Below are positions 17,702-27,342 of a stretch of 64,000 nucleotides of DNA, piece after piece. The notes below the pieces were generated by a model. The model ran no database searches, had not been told where the DNA came from, and saw only the letters and a program-made list of their open reading frames with translations. The stretch is from NCBI RefSeq assembly GCF_023015615.1, contig NZ_JALKAJ010000002.1, positions 882,501-946,500 of the forward strand, in the 5' to 3' direction. The stretch is from Qipengyuania sp. S6317L1. GTDB lineage: Bacteria; Pseudomonadota; Alphaproteobacteria; Sphingomonadales; Sphingomonadaceae. Position numbers and translations under genes: made by a program. Numbering within the stretch: the stretch's first letter is position 1; each line of letters opens with the position of its first letter.

Positions 17702-19959
17702 ACCACGATCCCCGCAGCGGTGAGAACGGCCAGGGTCAGCACATCGGGCGCAATCGCGGTCATAGGCGCGATCTGGACCGGCTTTTCCATGCCCAACAGC
17801 ATCGGGCCGACTGTCGTGTTGGAGCCAAGCTCGCGCAGGAGTTTGGCGGACAGATTGGCCGATTGCAGTCCCGGCATGATCAACACATTTGCAGGACCCG
17901 ACAGGCGGCTGAAGGGATAAAGCTTCATCACTGCCGGATTGAGCGCTGCGTCCGGTGCCATCTCGCCCTCATACTCAAAGTCGCAGCCTTCTTCATCGAG
18001 AAGCGCCACAGCTTTACGAATATCGCCAAGCCATTGACCCGACGGATTGCCAAATGTCGAATAAGACAGGAACGCGACACGCGGTTCGTGCCCCATGCGG
18101 CGGGCAACGGCTGCGGTTTCGCGCGCGATATAGGCAAGCTCGCTTGCGCTTGGACGTTCGTTGATGGTGGTGTCGGCAAGGAATGTGGTGTGGTTCTTGC
18201 CGATCATCATGTGGATGCCAAACGGCAAAGCGCCCGCCTTCTTATCGATCACAAGGTTCACCTCGCGCATGGTTTGCGCATAGGTGCGAGTAAGGCCTGA
18301 AATCATGCCGTCCGCATGCCCAAGAGCGACCAGAAGCGCGGCAAAGACGTTGCGCTCCTGGTTAACCATGCGGCGCACATCGCGCTCGGTATAACCGCGG
18401 CGCTGAAGGCGATCATAGAGATAGTCGACCATCGCGGGCACGTGCTCGCTGTCGGCCGAATTCTGGATCTCGAAGCTTTGCGGGTCAGAAACCGACAACT
18501 GGTGGAGCTTGTCGAGCACCGCCTTGGTGCGGCCCACAAGGATCGGAGTGCCATAACCAAAGTCGCGGAACTGGATCGCAGCGCGCAGCACCACTTCTTC
18601 CTCGGCCTCGGCAAAGACCATCCGTTTGGGATTGGCTTTCGCCTCATTGTAAACGCCGGTGAGGACCGATGTGGTCGGGTTAAGCCGCGATTTGAGCGCG
18701 TGCTTGTACTCGTCAAAATCCTCGATGCGGGCCTGTGCCACGCCTGAATCCATCGCAGCCTTGGCTACTGCCGAGGACACAACCTCTATAAGGCGCGGGT
18801 CGAAGGGCGCAGGGATGATGTAATCGGTCCCGAACTTCTGGTTTTTACCGTAAGCGCTTGCGACTTCTTCTGGCACTTGCTGGCGCGCAAGTTCGGCAAT
18901 CGCGGTGGCCGCTGCAACCTTCATCTCTTCGTTAATCGTGGTCGCCTGAACGTCGAGCGCGCCGCGGAAGATGAAGGGGAAACCCAATACGTTGTTGACC
19001 TGGTTAGGGAAATCGCTGCGCCCGGTTGCAATAATCGCATCGGGGCGCACGGCTTTCGCTTCATCGGGCATGATTTCAGGCGTCGGGTTCGCCATTGCAA
19101 AGATGATCGGCTTGTCCGCCATCTCGGTGACCCACTCAGGCTTGAGCGCGCCCGCAGCCGAGAGCCCGAGGAAAATGTCCGCGCCTTTAAGCGCCTCTTC
19201 CAGCGTAGTCGCATCGGTCGCCACTGCGTGCGCGCTCTTCCACTGGTCAACATTGTCGCGGCCCGGCGTAATCGGACCTGAGCGGTCGCACATGATGACA
19301 TTGTCGTGCTTTACGCCCATCGCCTTGATGAGAGCGGTGCACGCAATCGCAGCCGCGCCCGCGCCGTTGACGACGACTTTGACGTCTTCGATCTTGCGGT
19401 CGGTGAGGTAACATGCGTTGAGCAGGCCAGCCGCAGTAATAATCGCGGTCCCGTGCTGATCATCGTGCATGATCGGAATGTTCATACGCTCGCGCAGAGC
19501 AGCTTCGATGATGAAGCATTCTGGCGCCTTGATGTCTTCAAGGTTGATGCCGCCAAAGCTAGGCTCCATCAGGGCGACCGCCTCGATGAAAGCCTCTGGG
19601 TCTTCGGTCGCAAGTTCGATGTCGATCGAGTCCACGTCGGCAAAACGTTTGAACAAGACCGCCTTGCCTTCCATCACAGGCTTCGATGCAAGCGCGCCCA
19701 GATTGCCAAGACCAAGGATTGCCGAACCGTTCGAGATCACTGCAACAAGGTTCGCTTTCGCGGTGTAGCGCGCGGCAAGCGATGGATCAGCTGCAATCGC
19801 CTCGACCGGGACAGCCACGCCTGGCGAGTAGGCAAGCGACAGATCGCGCTGCGAGGTCATCGGCTTGGTCGCGACGATCTCCAGCTTACCTGGGCGGATT
19901 GTCTCGTGATAAAAGAGCGCTTCGCGGGCAGTAAATCCGCCCTTGGGTTCGTCTGACAT
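17698..19959 (-). CDS. maeB: NADP-dependent malic enzyme with C-terminal phosphotransacetylase-like domain
   Basis: Converts malate to pyruvate and CO2. The 753-residue protein (ATG at 19959, MSDEPKGGF) is the long MaeB form. The malic enzyme domain is in the first ~430 residues, with YSPGVAVPV, the catalytic-site TAKANLVAVISNGSAILGLGN and the NAD(P) loop VNGAGAAAIAC. The second half (about 440-750) resembles phosphate acetyltransferase and usually acts in regulation by acetyl-CoA rather than catalysis. Its 3' end has a fragmentary duplicate at 16289-16342. It is divergent from mutS. Confidence 0.95.
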   Translation of the reverse strand: MSDEPKGGFTAREALFYHETIRPGKLEIVATKPMTSQRDLSLAYSPGVAVPVEAIAADPSLAARYTAKANLVAVISNGSAILGLGNLGALASKPVMEGKAVLFKRFADVDSIDIELATEDPEAFIEAVALMEPSFGGINLEDIKAPECFIIEAALRERMNIPIMHDDQHGTAIITAAGLLNACYLTDRKIEDVKVVVNGAGAAAIACTALIKAMGVKHDNVIMCDRSGPITPGRDNVDQWKSAHAVATDATTLEEALKGADIFLGLSAAGALKPEWVTEMADKPIIFAMANPTPEIMPDEAKAVRPDAIIATGRSDFPNQVNNVLGFPFIFRGALDVQATTINEEMKVAAATAIAELARQQVPEEVASAYGKNQKFGTDYIIPAPFDPRLIEVVSSAVAKAAMDSGVAQARIEDFDEYKHALKSRLNPTTSVLTGVYNEAKANPKRMVFAEAEEEVVLRAAIQFRDFGYGTPILVGRTKAVLDKLHQLSVSDPQSFEIQNSADSEHVPAMVDYLYDRLQRRGYTERDVRRMVNQERNVFAALLVALGHADGMISGLTRTYAQTMREVNLVIDKKAGALPFGIHMMIGKNHTTFLADTTINERPSASELAYIARETAAVARRMGHEPRVAFLSYSTFGNPSGQWLGDIRKAVALLDEEGCDFEYEGEMAPDAALNPAVMKLYPFSRLSGPANVLIMPGLQSANLSAKLLRELGSNTTVGPMLLGMEKPVQIAPMTAIAPDVLTLAVLTAAGIVV

Positions 19960-20176
19960 GGTTGGCCCCCTCAAATTTCGCCAGTAAACTTGGTCTGTCA
20001 ATTGCACCGTCTGAGGCCCGGCCTTAGCTTGGCTCTACACGGTTGAATAGTGCCCAATCTCACATTGGTAGCATACGAGTTGATCGACGGGCGGATCACA
20101 GGCCCGGATCATTGGGGCGGATAAGTGCGCCGCCCGCCCTTTCCGAATCGCGCGCGCGCTGGTTAGGCCTTGTCCA

Positions 20177-22813
20177 ATGGCCGCCTCAAGCAAGTCCTCT
20201 GGCAAACCCACTCCGATGATGGAGCAATATCTCGCGCTCAAGCGCGAGGCCGAAGGCTCGCTTCTGTTCTATCGCATGGGCGATTTTTTCGAGCTGTTTT
20301 TCGACGATGCGAAAATCGCCGCCGATATTCTCGACATTGCGCTCACATCGCGCGGTGAACACGGCGGGGAGCCTGTCGCGATGTGCGGTGTGCCGGTGCA
20401 CTCGGCAGAAGGATACCTCGCAAGGTTGATCAAGGCCGGGCAGCGGGTGGCGATTGCCGAGCAGGTAGAGACGCCGGACGAAGCGAAAGCGCGAGCCAAA
20501 CGCGAGGGCAAACCCTCATCCAAGGTGTTGGTCGCGCGCGATATTGTGCGGTTCGTGACTGCGGGCACGCTGACCGAAGAGGCGCTGCTTGAGCCGCGCC
20601 GGGCGAACCTGCTGGTAGCAGTGTGCGAGGTGCGGGGCACGCTTGGCTTTGCCTCTTGCGATATCTCTACCGGTTCTATGGTGCTCGAAGAATGCGAGCC
20701 GTCCTTGCTTGGCGCCACGCTAGCCCGCCTCGGTCCGAGCGAAGTGGTGATGCCCGAAGATTTCGAGCATTCGCTGGAAGACGCTGCGACACAGGCGCGC
20801 AGCCTTTTCGCAAGCGACGAGGGAGCCGAGCGGTTGAAAGCGCTACACGGCGTGTCCACGCTTGATGGCTTTGGCGAGTTCACACGGCCCATGCTCGCAG
20901 CAGCAGGCGGGCTTATCGCTTATCTTACCCACGTTGGGCGGGGCGAACTGCCGTTTCTCTTGCCCCCGTCTTCGCGGGCAGGCGCGCTGGGTATGGCGAT
21001 GGATGAGGCAACCCGCACCAGCCTCGAAATTCTCGAAACGTCCGGTGGCGGGCGCGCAGGGAGCCTCGTGGCAACCCTTGATCGCTGTTCAAGTGGGGCC
21101 GGGTCGCGTCTTTTGGCGCAGGATTTGTCCGCGCCGCTCCTCGATCAACTGGCCATCGAAGACCGCTTGGCTCTGGTGCAATTCTGGCTGGGTCGGCCGA
21201 TTGAACGCGCCAACTTGCGCGATTGCCTGCGCGCGCTTCCTGACTTTGGACGGGCGCTAGGGCGTATTGTCGCTGGTCGCGGCTCCCCGCGCGATCTTGG
21301 GCAGGTGCGCGATGGGCTAGGCGAAGCCGCGAGGCTTCATGACTGGCTATCGAGCGAAGCGGACCGGCCTGCCCTACTCGATCTTTTGCTCCCCGAACTT
21401 ACCGGCCACGGGGCCCTGATCGACCAGCTTTCTCGCGCGCTCGTTGCATCGCCTCCGACCGAACGCTCGAACGGCGGATTTATCGCCGAAGGCTATGATG
21501 CCAGTCTTGACGAATTGCGCCAAATGTCGGGCAATGCGCGGCGCGCGATTGCGGCGATGGAGGCACGCTACCGCGAGGAAACCGGTATTTCATCGCTCAA
21601 GATCAAGCACAACGGCGTGCTTGGTTATTTCATCGAAGTGCCCAGCCGTCATGCAGATACCCTGATGGCACCCGACAGCGGTTTCACCCATCGCCAGACG
21701 ATGAAGGGCGCGGTGCGGTTCAATTCCCTGACCCTTCACGAAGAGGCCTCGCGTGTGTCCGAAGCAGGCGGGCGGGCGCTGGCCTTGGAAGAGGCACATT
21801 TCGGAGAGCTGACCGGGGTGGTGGCACAGGCTCGTGAGGCGATTGCCGCGACCGCTGCGGCGCTTGCCCGCATTGATGTCTCTGCTGGGAATGCCGAACG
21901 CGCGAGCGAAGGGGATTGGGCGCGGCCCGAGATTTCCGAAAGCGGTGCTCTCAATATCGTCGGCGGGCGACACCCCGTCGTCGAAGCCGCGCTTGCCAAG
22001 GCGGGTGAACGCTTCGTCGCCAACGATTGCAAACTGTCTGGCGATGATCGCCTCTGGCTCATCGGCGGACCGAACATGGGCGGTAAATCGACTTTCCTAC
22101 GCCAAAATGCTCTTATCGCCCTGATGGCGCAGGCCGGGTGCTTTGTTCCCGCAACCTCGGCCCATATCGGCCTTGTCGACCGCCTTTTCAGCCGGGTGGG
22201 AGCATCGGACAATCTCGCCCGTGGCCGCTCGACGTTCATGGTGGAGATGGTCGAAACCGCTGCCATCCTTTCCCAGGCCACATCGCAAAGCCTCGTCATC
22301 CTTGACGAAGTAGGCCGCGGCACATCAACCTACGACGGGCTCGCGCTGGCTTGGGCCGTGGTCGAGGCGGTGCATTCCAGGATCGAGTGCCGCTGCCTCT
22401 TCGCAACGCACTATCACGAGCTTTCCCGCCTTGCTGAAACCTGCGAGCAACTCTCGCTTCATCACGTGCGCGCCCGCGAATGGAAGGGCGATCTGGTTCT
22501 CCTCCACGAGCTTGCCGAAGGCCCTGCGGACCGCTCTTACGGGCTTGCGGTGGCGAAGTTGGCGGGCGTTCCCCAAGGCGTGATCGCACGGGCCTCTCAA
22601 GTGCTCGAAAAGCTCGAAGCGGCGCGCAATGAAACTGGTGGCCTTGCCGCCGGGCTCGGCGAATTACCGCTCTTTGCCGCTGCGGCGGCGAGCGCGCCTG
22701 CTGAAACCAGCGAAGAGGCGCTTGCACGGCGTCTTAAAGAAGCGGATCTCGATGCGCTCTCTCCGCGCGAGGCGCTCGACCTTTTGTACGACCTCAAAAA
22801 CGGACTGGACTGA
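20177..22813 (+). CDS. mutS: DNA mismatch repair protein MutS
   Basis: 878 residues. The mismatch-binding Phe-x-Glu is in YRMGDFFELFFDDA (residues ~33-46). The connector, lever and clamp domains follow. The ATPase has Walker A GGPNMGGKST near 635-645, Walker B LVILDEVGRGTSTYDG and the ATHYHEL element. It is a full-length MutS1. It starts 217 bp from the divergent maeB; MutL is not in the window. Confidence 0.97.
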   Translation: MAASSKSSGKPTPMMEQYLALKREAEGSLLFYRMGDFFELFFDDAKIAADILDIALTSRGEHGGEPVAMCGVPVHSAEGYLARLIKAGQRVAIAEQVETPDEAKARAKREGKPSSKVLVARDIVRFVTAGTLTEEALLEPRRANLLVAVCEVRGTLGFASCDISTGSMVLEECEPSLLGATLARLGPSEVVMPEDFEHSLEDAATQARSLFASDEGAERLKALHGVSTLDGFGEFTRPMLAAAGGLIAYLTHVGRGELPFLLPPSSRAGALGMAMDEATRTSLEILETSGGGRAGSLVATLDRCSSGAGSRLLAQDLSAPLLDQLAIEDRLALVQFWLGRPIERANLRDCLRALPDFGRALGRIVAGRGSPRDLGQVRDGLGEAARLHDWLSSEADRPALLDLLLPELTGHGALIDQLSRALVASPPTERSNGGFIAEGYDASLDELRQMSGNARRAIAAMEARYREETGISSLKIKHNGVLGYFIEVPSRHADTLMAPDSGFTHRQTMKGAVRFNSLTLHEEASRVSEAGGRALALEEAHFGELTGVVAQAREAIAATAAALARIDVSAGNAERASEGDWARPEISESGALNIVGGRHPVVEAALAKAGERFVANDCKLSGDDRLWLIGGPNMGGKSTFLRQNALIALMAQAGCFVPATSAHIGLVDRLFSRVGASDNLARGRSTFMVEMVETAAILSQATSQSLVILDEVGRGTSTYDGLALAWAVVEAVHSRIECRCLFATHYHELSRLAETCEQLSLHHVRAREWKGDLVLLHELAEGPADRSYGLAVAKLAGVPQGVIARASQVLEKLEAARNETGGLAAGLGELPLFAAAAASAPAETSEEALARRLKEADLDALSPREALDLLYDLKNGLD

Positions 22814-22873
22814 CGCTGCGTCAAGAGTTGTCCGAAACCAAACCTTAACCCTCGCGAGGGTATATCGCGCCTC

Positions 22874-23347
22874 ATGTCTAATTCGCTTTTTGGAAACCCC
22901 AAGATCGCGCTCGGCTTCGCCGGGGGAGTTGTGGCTATCGCGCTTGTCGCGAGCCTTGCGCTCAACGAGTTCAAGCCGGGCGCGCAGCCTGCTCCTGAGC
23001 TGGCCGAAGCCGCAGAACCCGAAGCCGCTGCACCAGCCGCACCGCCTGCCGGCGCAGGTTTTGCAGATGGAGGCGGAAGCGGATGGGGCGATGCTGGCGG
23101 TGACGCAGGATGGGGCGCTGCCCCTGCTCCATCGGTCGCTGCCAAAAAACCGGGTTTTTCGGCTCACGATGCCGCAGACCCCTTCGCCGACCTTGGCGCG
23201 ATGGACAATGCGCCCACCAGAAACGCTGGTGGACGTCGGCAGGACAGTTCAAACGGCCCGACCATCACGTCTAGCACGGCACCGGGCGCACCAGAGGTCG
23301 TGCCACCGGGCGGCGAAAGCCGGGGCAGCCTCAAGACCACTGGCTAA
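22874..23347 (+). CDS. Membrane-anchored Ala/Pro/Gly-rich protein of unknown function
   Basis: 157 residues. One hydrophobic segment at ~12-32 (IALGFAGGVVAIALVASLAL) follows a short polar N-terminus, so the rest is probably periplasmic. That part is low-complexity, rich in Ala, Pro and Gly, with repeats such as GGGSGWGDAGGDAGWG, and looks disordered. No catalytic motif or family is recognisable. It lies 60 bp after mutS and is convergent with the next gene. Confidence 0.6.
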   Translation: MSNSLFGNPKIALGFAGGVVAIALVASLALNEFKPGAQPAPELAEAAEPEAAAPAAPPAGAGFADGGGSGWGDAGGDAGWGAAPAPSVAAKKPGFSAHDAADPFADLGAMDNAPTRNAGGRRQDSSNGPTITSSTAPGAPEVVPPGGESRGSLKTTG

Positions 23348-23353
23348 CCGCAC

Positions 23354-24223
23354 TCAACGTGTGGGAACAGGTGCCTCACCGGTGTAGTCGTAAAAGCCAC
23401 GGCCGGTCTTGCGGCCCAGCCACCCTGCTTCGACATATTTGACCAGCAAAGGCGCGGGGCGATATTTGCTATCGCGTGTGGTCTTGTAGAGCACTTTGAT
23501 AATATCGAGGCAGGTGTCGAGCCCGACAAAATCGGCCAGTTGCAATGGCCCCATCGGGTGGTTGAGGCCAAGGCGACAGCCCTTGTCGATATCTTCGATG
23601 CCAGCGGTCGATTGGCCAAGCACAAAGACCGCCTCGTTGATCATCGGCAGAAGGATGCGATTGACCACAAAGCCCGGTTCATCCTGGCTCAGCACCACTT
23701 CCTTGCCCAAGCCCTGCGCAAATTCGGTCACGCGGTCGGTGGTGTCTTTTGCCGTTGCGAGGCCGGGAATGACCTCGATAAGGCCCATGACTGGCACCGG
23801 ATTGAAGAAGTGAAGCCCAATAAAGCGCGCAGGATCAGGCGAATGGTTCGCCATGCGTGTAATCGGAATAGAGCTGGTGTTGGAGGCGAATATCGCACCA
23901 TCGGCCAACACTTTGCCCGCGGCTTCGAAGATGGCGTTCTTGATTTCTTCGCGTTCGGTCGCCGCCTCAATGATAAGATCGGCTTCAGCCATCGGTGCGT
24001 AATCTGCAACGGGCGTGATCCGGGACAGCAACGCTTCGGCGGCGTCCGCTTCCATCTTGCCGCGTCCGACCAATTTGGCGACAGCTTTGTCGACCTTGGC
24101 CTTGCCTCCTTCAGCGGTGGCAAGATCGATGTCTGAAAGCATCACCTGCATACCGTTTGCGGCAACAGTTTGAGCGATGCCGGTGCCCATTTGTCCGGCT
24201 CCGATTACGGCGATTTTTTGCAT
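23354..24223 (-). CDS. 3-hydroxybutyryl-CoA dehydrogenase
   Basis: 289 residues from the ATG at 24223, preceded by AGGGACC. Oxidises 3-hydroxyacyl-CoA to 3-ketoacyl-CoA (or the reverse) with NAD(P). The dinucleotide loop [10 protein letters not shown] is at residues 7-16. The family signature spans [19 protein letters not shown] with the catalytic His, and the Glu partner is in the same block. The C-terminal helical domain has [11 protein letters not shown] and [13 protein letters not shown]. Last gene of the minus-strand run from gluQRS; the substrate chain length cannot be told. Confidence 0.92.
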   Translation of the reverse strand: MQKIAVIGAGQMGTGIAQTVAANGMQVMLSDIDLATAEGGKAKVDKAVAKLVGRGKMEADAAEALLSRITPVADYAPMAEADLIIEAATEREEIKNAIFEAAGKVLADGAIFASNTSSIPITRMANHSPDPARFIGLHFFNPVPVMGLIEVIPGLATAKDTTDRVTEFAQGLGKEVVLSQDEPGFVVNRILLPMINEAVFVLGQSTAGIEDIDKGCRLGLNHPMGPLQLADFVGLDTCLDIIKVLYKTTRDSKYRPAPLLVKYVEAGWLGRKTGRGFYDYTGEAPVPTR

Positions 24224-24296
24224 GGTAGCAGGTCCCTTCGCAAGTGCAGCAAAGGCTCCTAGCGAAGCTATTGCCAATTGACTAGCGGTTAGCGCG

Positions 24297-24872
24297 TCAC
24301 CGGTTTTGGCCGGGAACCCATTTCACGTCCGAGGCGCCATTTTCGTTAAGGACGCGGCCCATCACGAATAGAAAGTCAGACAGGCGATTGATATAGGCGA
24401 GAGCTTGGCAATTGATCGCACTTTCATCGGCAAGCTCCGTCATCGCGCGCTCGGCGGCTCTCGTTGAAGCACGCGCCACATGCACACGCGCGGCGGCCTC
24501 GCTGCCGCCGGGAAGGACAAAGCTGTCGAGCGGTTCAAGATTAGCGTTCAGCGCATCAATCTGATGTTCGAGCCATTCAGGCTGGCTCTGGACAATACGC
24601 AGTTCCATTTCTTTTGGTGTAAAATCGCCGTCTTCAGACGGGGTCGCAATGTCAGCTCCAAGGTCGAACAGATCATTCTGTATGCGAGTGAGGAGGGCCT
24701 TATGGCTTTCGTCCGCGAGAGCGCAAACAACCAGACCAATCGCTGAATTGGCCTCATCAACACGGCCAATGGCCTCCATGCGCGCCGCGTGTTTGGGTAG
24801 GCGCGAGCCATCGACAAGGCCTGTCGTTCCGTCATCGCCGGTGCGAGTATATATCTTGTTGATTTTGACCAT
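24297..24872 (-). CDS. Cob(I)alamin adenosyltransferase, PduO type
   Basis: Transfers adenosyl from ATP to cob(I)alamin to make coenzyme B12. From the ATG at 24872 it is 191 residues. The PduO-type N-terminus [20 protein letters not shown] is plain, and the C-terminal helix has the conserved [10 protein letters not shown] and a [12 protein letters not shown] segment. It is encoded 13 bp after the small membrane protein and 73 bp before the hydroxyacyl-CoA dehydrogenase. Confidence 0.93.
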   Translation of the reverse strand: MVKINKIYTRTGDDGTTGLVDGSRLPKHAARMEAIGRVDEANSAIGLVVCALADESHKALLTRIQNDLFDLGADIATPSEDGDFTPKEMELRIVQSQPEWLEHQIDALNANLEPLDSFVLPGGSEAAARVHVARASTRAAERAMTELADESAINCQALAYINRLSDFLFVMGRVLNENGASDVKWVPGQNR

Positions 24873-24885
24873 GTGCGCGGCTTCT

Positions 24886-25128
24886 CTAATCGCCGCTGGC
24901 GCCTGCAATCACGGCAATCAAAACGATGACGGCAATGGCCATGGCCTGATATTTGATCCGCGCAAACATCGCCTTGTTCTGCAGTTCCTGCATTTCGGGC
25001 ACGGTTTCCGCTTCGCCCGATTCAAGGTCGATCTTGGTTGTTTTGAGGAAGGCTACGATCCCGCGCACGAGTGAGAACACCACAAGTGCACAAAGGATGA
25101 CCAGGACGGCGGTTAGGAAATAGTTCAT
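24886..25128 (-). CDS. Small two-helix membrane protein (HIG1/twin-TM type)
   Basis: 80 residues from the ATG at 25128; a TTG two codons earlier is less likely. Two hydrophobic helices at residues ~5-27 and ~60-77 flank a charged linker, and the second helix is preceded by QNKAMFARIKYQA, the pattern of the HIG1-like twin transmembrane proteins common in alphaproteobacteria. HIG1 proteins are associated with respiratory complexes; a role here is inferred only. It lies between gluQRS and the adenosyltransferase gene. Confidence 0.75.
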   Translation of the reverse strand: MNYFLTAVLVILCALVVFSLVRGIVAFLKTTKIDLESGEAETVPEMQELQNKAMFARIKYQAMAIAVIVLIAVIAGASGD

Positions 25129-25152
25129 GGTCAATAAATGGCCCTTACGCCA

Positions 25153-25995
25153 TCAAGTTCCAAGCACGAATTTTTGCATCCTTAGTTGCTCGGCAAGCAC
25201 GCGACCATCTTCGCCCGCCTCGCGCCTCGCCGCGAGCGCCGGTGAACCACGCTGTTTGGAGAGTTTCTGCCCATCTTCATCAAGCACGAGCGCATGGTGA
25301 TGATAGGCGGGTGTGGGCAAGTCCAATAGCGCCTGGAGCAAGCGATGAATGTGCGTTGCCTCGAACAGATCGCGCCCCCGCGTCACAATACTCACACCGT
25401 CAACGGCATCGTCCACAGTCGCCGCCAGATGGTAGCTTGCAGGCTCATCGCGGCGCCAGATCACGACATCGCCAAGCAGATGCGGATCGCAAGTCTGCTC
25501 TCCTGCGAATGCGTCATGCCACTCTAGCTGACCGGCGGTTTTGCCAGCCGCATCGAGATCGAGCCGCCATTGCACAGGCTCGTCCTCACGCATGTCCGCG
25601 CGCTTGCACGTGCCCGGATAGATCGGGCCCATTGGCCCCATCCTCGCGCCCGCGGCCTGGATATCGGCTCTGGTGCATCGGCACGGATACACGAGCCCTG
25701 CAGCTTTCAGTCGCTCAAAAGCCGCCTGATACGCCGAAAGCCGGGTGGATTGAGTTGGCACCTCTTCCCATTCGAGGCCCAGCCAATCGAGATCGCGGCG
25801 ATATTCATCGGCCAATTCACCGCGTGACCGCGCACCGTCAATATCCTCTATTCGCAGCAAGAAACGTCCGCCAGCATTGGTCGCCAGATCATGCCCAACG
25901 ATCGCAGAATAGGCATGACCAAGATGCAACGGCCCGTTGGGGCTGGGCGCGAAGCGCGTAACAACCGGCAGGTTTGAAGCGACGGGAGCGTTCAT
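25153..25995 (-). CDS. gluQRS: Glutamyl-Q tRNA(Asp) synthetase
   Basis: A paralogue of the GluRS catalytic core that attaches glutamate to queuosine at the wobble base of tRNA-Asp. From the ATG at 25995 it is 280 residues, too short for GluRS because the anticodon domain is missing. The HIGH-type motif FAPSPNGPLHLGHA, Cys residues in CRCTRADI and YPGTC for a zinc site, and the KLSKQRGS motif are visible. The window also has queC of queuosine synthesis, which fits the need for queuosine-modified tRNA. Confidence 0.93.
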   Translation of the reverse strand: MNAPVASNLPVVTRFAPSPNGPLHLGHAYSAIVGHDLATNAGGRFLLRIEDIDGARSRGELADEYRRDLDWLGLEWEEVPTQSTRLSAYQAAFERLKAAGLVYPCRCTRADIQAAGARMGPMGPIYPGTCKRADMREDEPVQWRLDLDAAGKTAGQLEWHDAFAGEQTCDPHLLGDVVIWRRDEPASYHLAATVDDAVDGVSIVTRGRDLFEATHIHRLLQALLDLPTPAYHHHALVLDEDGQKLSKQRGSPALAARREAGEDGRVLAEQLRMQKFVLGT

Positions 25996-26130
25996 GCCGT
26001 ACCTTTGCCACACGACTTTATCTCAGGCCATCCGCAGCTTGTTCCTGTGGATACCCCTGATGTAACATATTTGACTCTGACCCCGGCTAGGTCATGTTTG
26101 GTGTCAATCAGTAGAGGAACAGGTGAACCC

Positions 26131-26739
26131 ATGTTCAAAGCCGAACTGATCGAAACAGCGGCGCGGTATCGAAGCGCTGAAGAAGACGCGGGCAGCCACC
26201 TCTCAGCGTGCCCTGCGCTCGTTCTCAATGCCGATTACACACCGCTGTCCTACTATCCATTGAGCCTTTGGCCGTGGCAGACCGCGATCAAGGCGGTGTT
26301 CCTCGACCGGGTGGACATTGTCGCAAGCTACGATCGCGAAGTTCACTCGCCCAGCCTCGATATGAAAATCCCCAGCGTCATCGCATTGAGGCAATATGTA
26401 AAGCAGAGCGAGTTTCCCGCTTTCACCCGCTTTAACGTCTTTCTGCGCGACAAGTTCGAGTGCCAGTACTGCGGGTCGAAGGATAACCTCACCTTCGATC
26501 ACGTGATCCCGCGCCGGTTGGGCGGAAAGACCACGTGGGAGAACATCATCACCGCGTGTGGTTCGTGCAACATGCAAAAGGGCGGGCGCACCCCGAAACA
26601 GGCCGCCATGCCCGTTCAAGAGCGCCCGATCCGTCCGACCAGCTGGCAATTGCAACAGCAGGGCAAGATGTTTCCGCCAAACTATTTGCACGAAACCTGG
26701 CGCGACTGGCTCTATTGGGACATCGAGCTCGAAGCGTAG
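26131..26739 (+). CDS. HNH endonuclease family protein
   Basis: 202 residues from the ATG at 26131, which has AGGTG 6 bases upstream; the frame is open further up without a good start. The C-terminal half is an HNH domain: CQYCGSKDNLTFDHVIPRRLGG then WENIITACGSCNMQKGG, with two Cys-x-x-Cys zinc pairs and the DH of the catalytic strand. The N-terminal half (ALVLNADYTPLSYYPLSLWPWQ) is the conserved leader of a widespread chromosomal HNH family in alphaproteobacteria. Its substrate is not known. Confidence 0.92.
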   Translation: MFKAELIETAARYRSAEEDAGSHLSACPALVLNADYTPLSYYPLSLWPWQTAIKAVFLDRVDIVASYDREVHSPSLDMKIPSVIALRQYVKQSEFPAFTRFNVFLRDKFECQYCGSKDNLTFDHVIPRRLGGKTTWENIITACGSCNMQKGGRTPKQAAMPVQERPIRPTSWQLQQQGKMFPPNYLHETWRDWLYWDIELEA

Positions 26740-26838
26740 GCCCACGCCCACGCCGACGCGCCGCCCTGTAGCTATAACTTGAAGCGATTCAGGATCGGTG
26801 TTGATCGCAAACTTGGCCAGAGCGAAGCTGACCGTCGA

Positions 26839-27324
26839 TCAACCTTCCAGGATACGGGTCTCGGGATGATTTTTGTCGAGGTGCTTTTTCAGGATGCGCA
26901 GGTTCTTGGTGTTTGAGCGATAGAAGAAGTCTGCCGCATCCCCGACGAGCGGCACGAGGCCCAGAAGAGCGTCGACCGCGACATTGGCACCCATACGGGT
27001 CAACTGGAACTTGGAAAGGCCCAGATTGCGAGCTTCCCATGCGATATAAGCGCCAAGCGCGGTGGTGATGATGTCGCCTACTACCGGGACGAGGCCGATG
27101 ATCGCATCGAGCCCCACAGGCACGTTGACGCCGGGAATGCGGAATGAGCGTTCGAGCAGCACCTCCATCGCCTCCACCCGGGCGCGGACCGATTGCGGAT
27201 CGCTGCCGGTAGGGAGCGAAAAGCCCATCGTTTCGGCACGAAAGTTTGCGCCTTGCCGGCTCCCATCGCTCTGCTCGGGTTGAACAGGCGTCAAGATTGA
27301 AGAACGATCAACGGGGGTTTTCAT
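26839..27324 (-). CDS. DUF4112 domain protein
   Basis: 161 residues. The first ~45 residues are polar; the DUF4112 block covers ~55-150 with two hydrophobic hairpins: VGLDAIIGLVPVVGDIITTALG and VDALLGLVPLVGDAADFFYR. The Gly-Leu-Val-Pro-x-Val-Gly-Asp repeat is typical. Probably an integral membrane protein of unknown function. It begins 18 bp after the binding-protein gene on the same strand. Confidence 0.85.
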   Translation of the reverse strand: MKTPVDRSSILTPVQPEQSDGSRQGANFRAETMGFSLPTGSDPQSVRARVEAMEVLLERSFRIPGVNVPVGLDAIIGLVPVVGDIITTALGAYIAWEARNLGLSKFQLTRMGANVAVDALLGLVPLVGDAADFFYRSNTKNLRILKKHLDKNHPETRILEG

Positions 27325-27342
27325 TTTGCACTCCTTCCCCCT

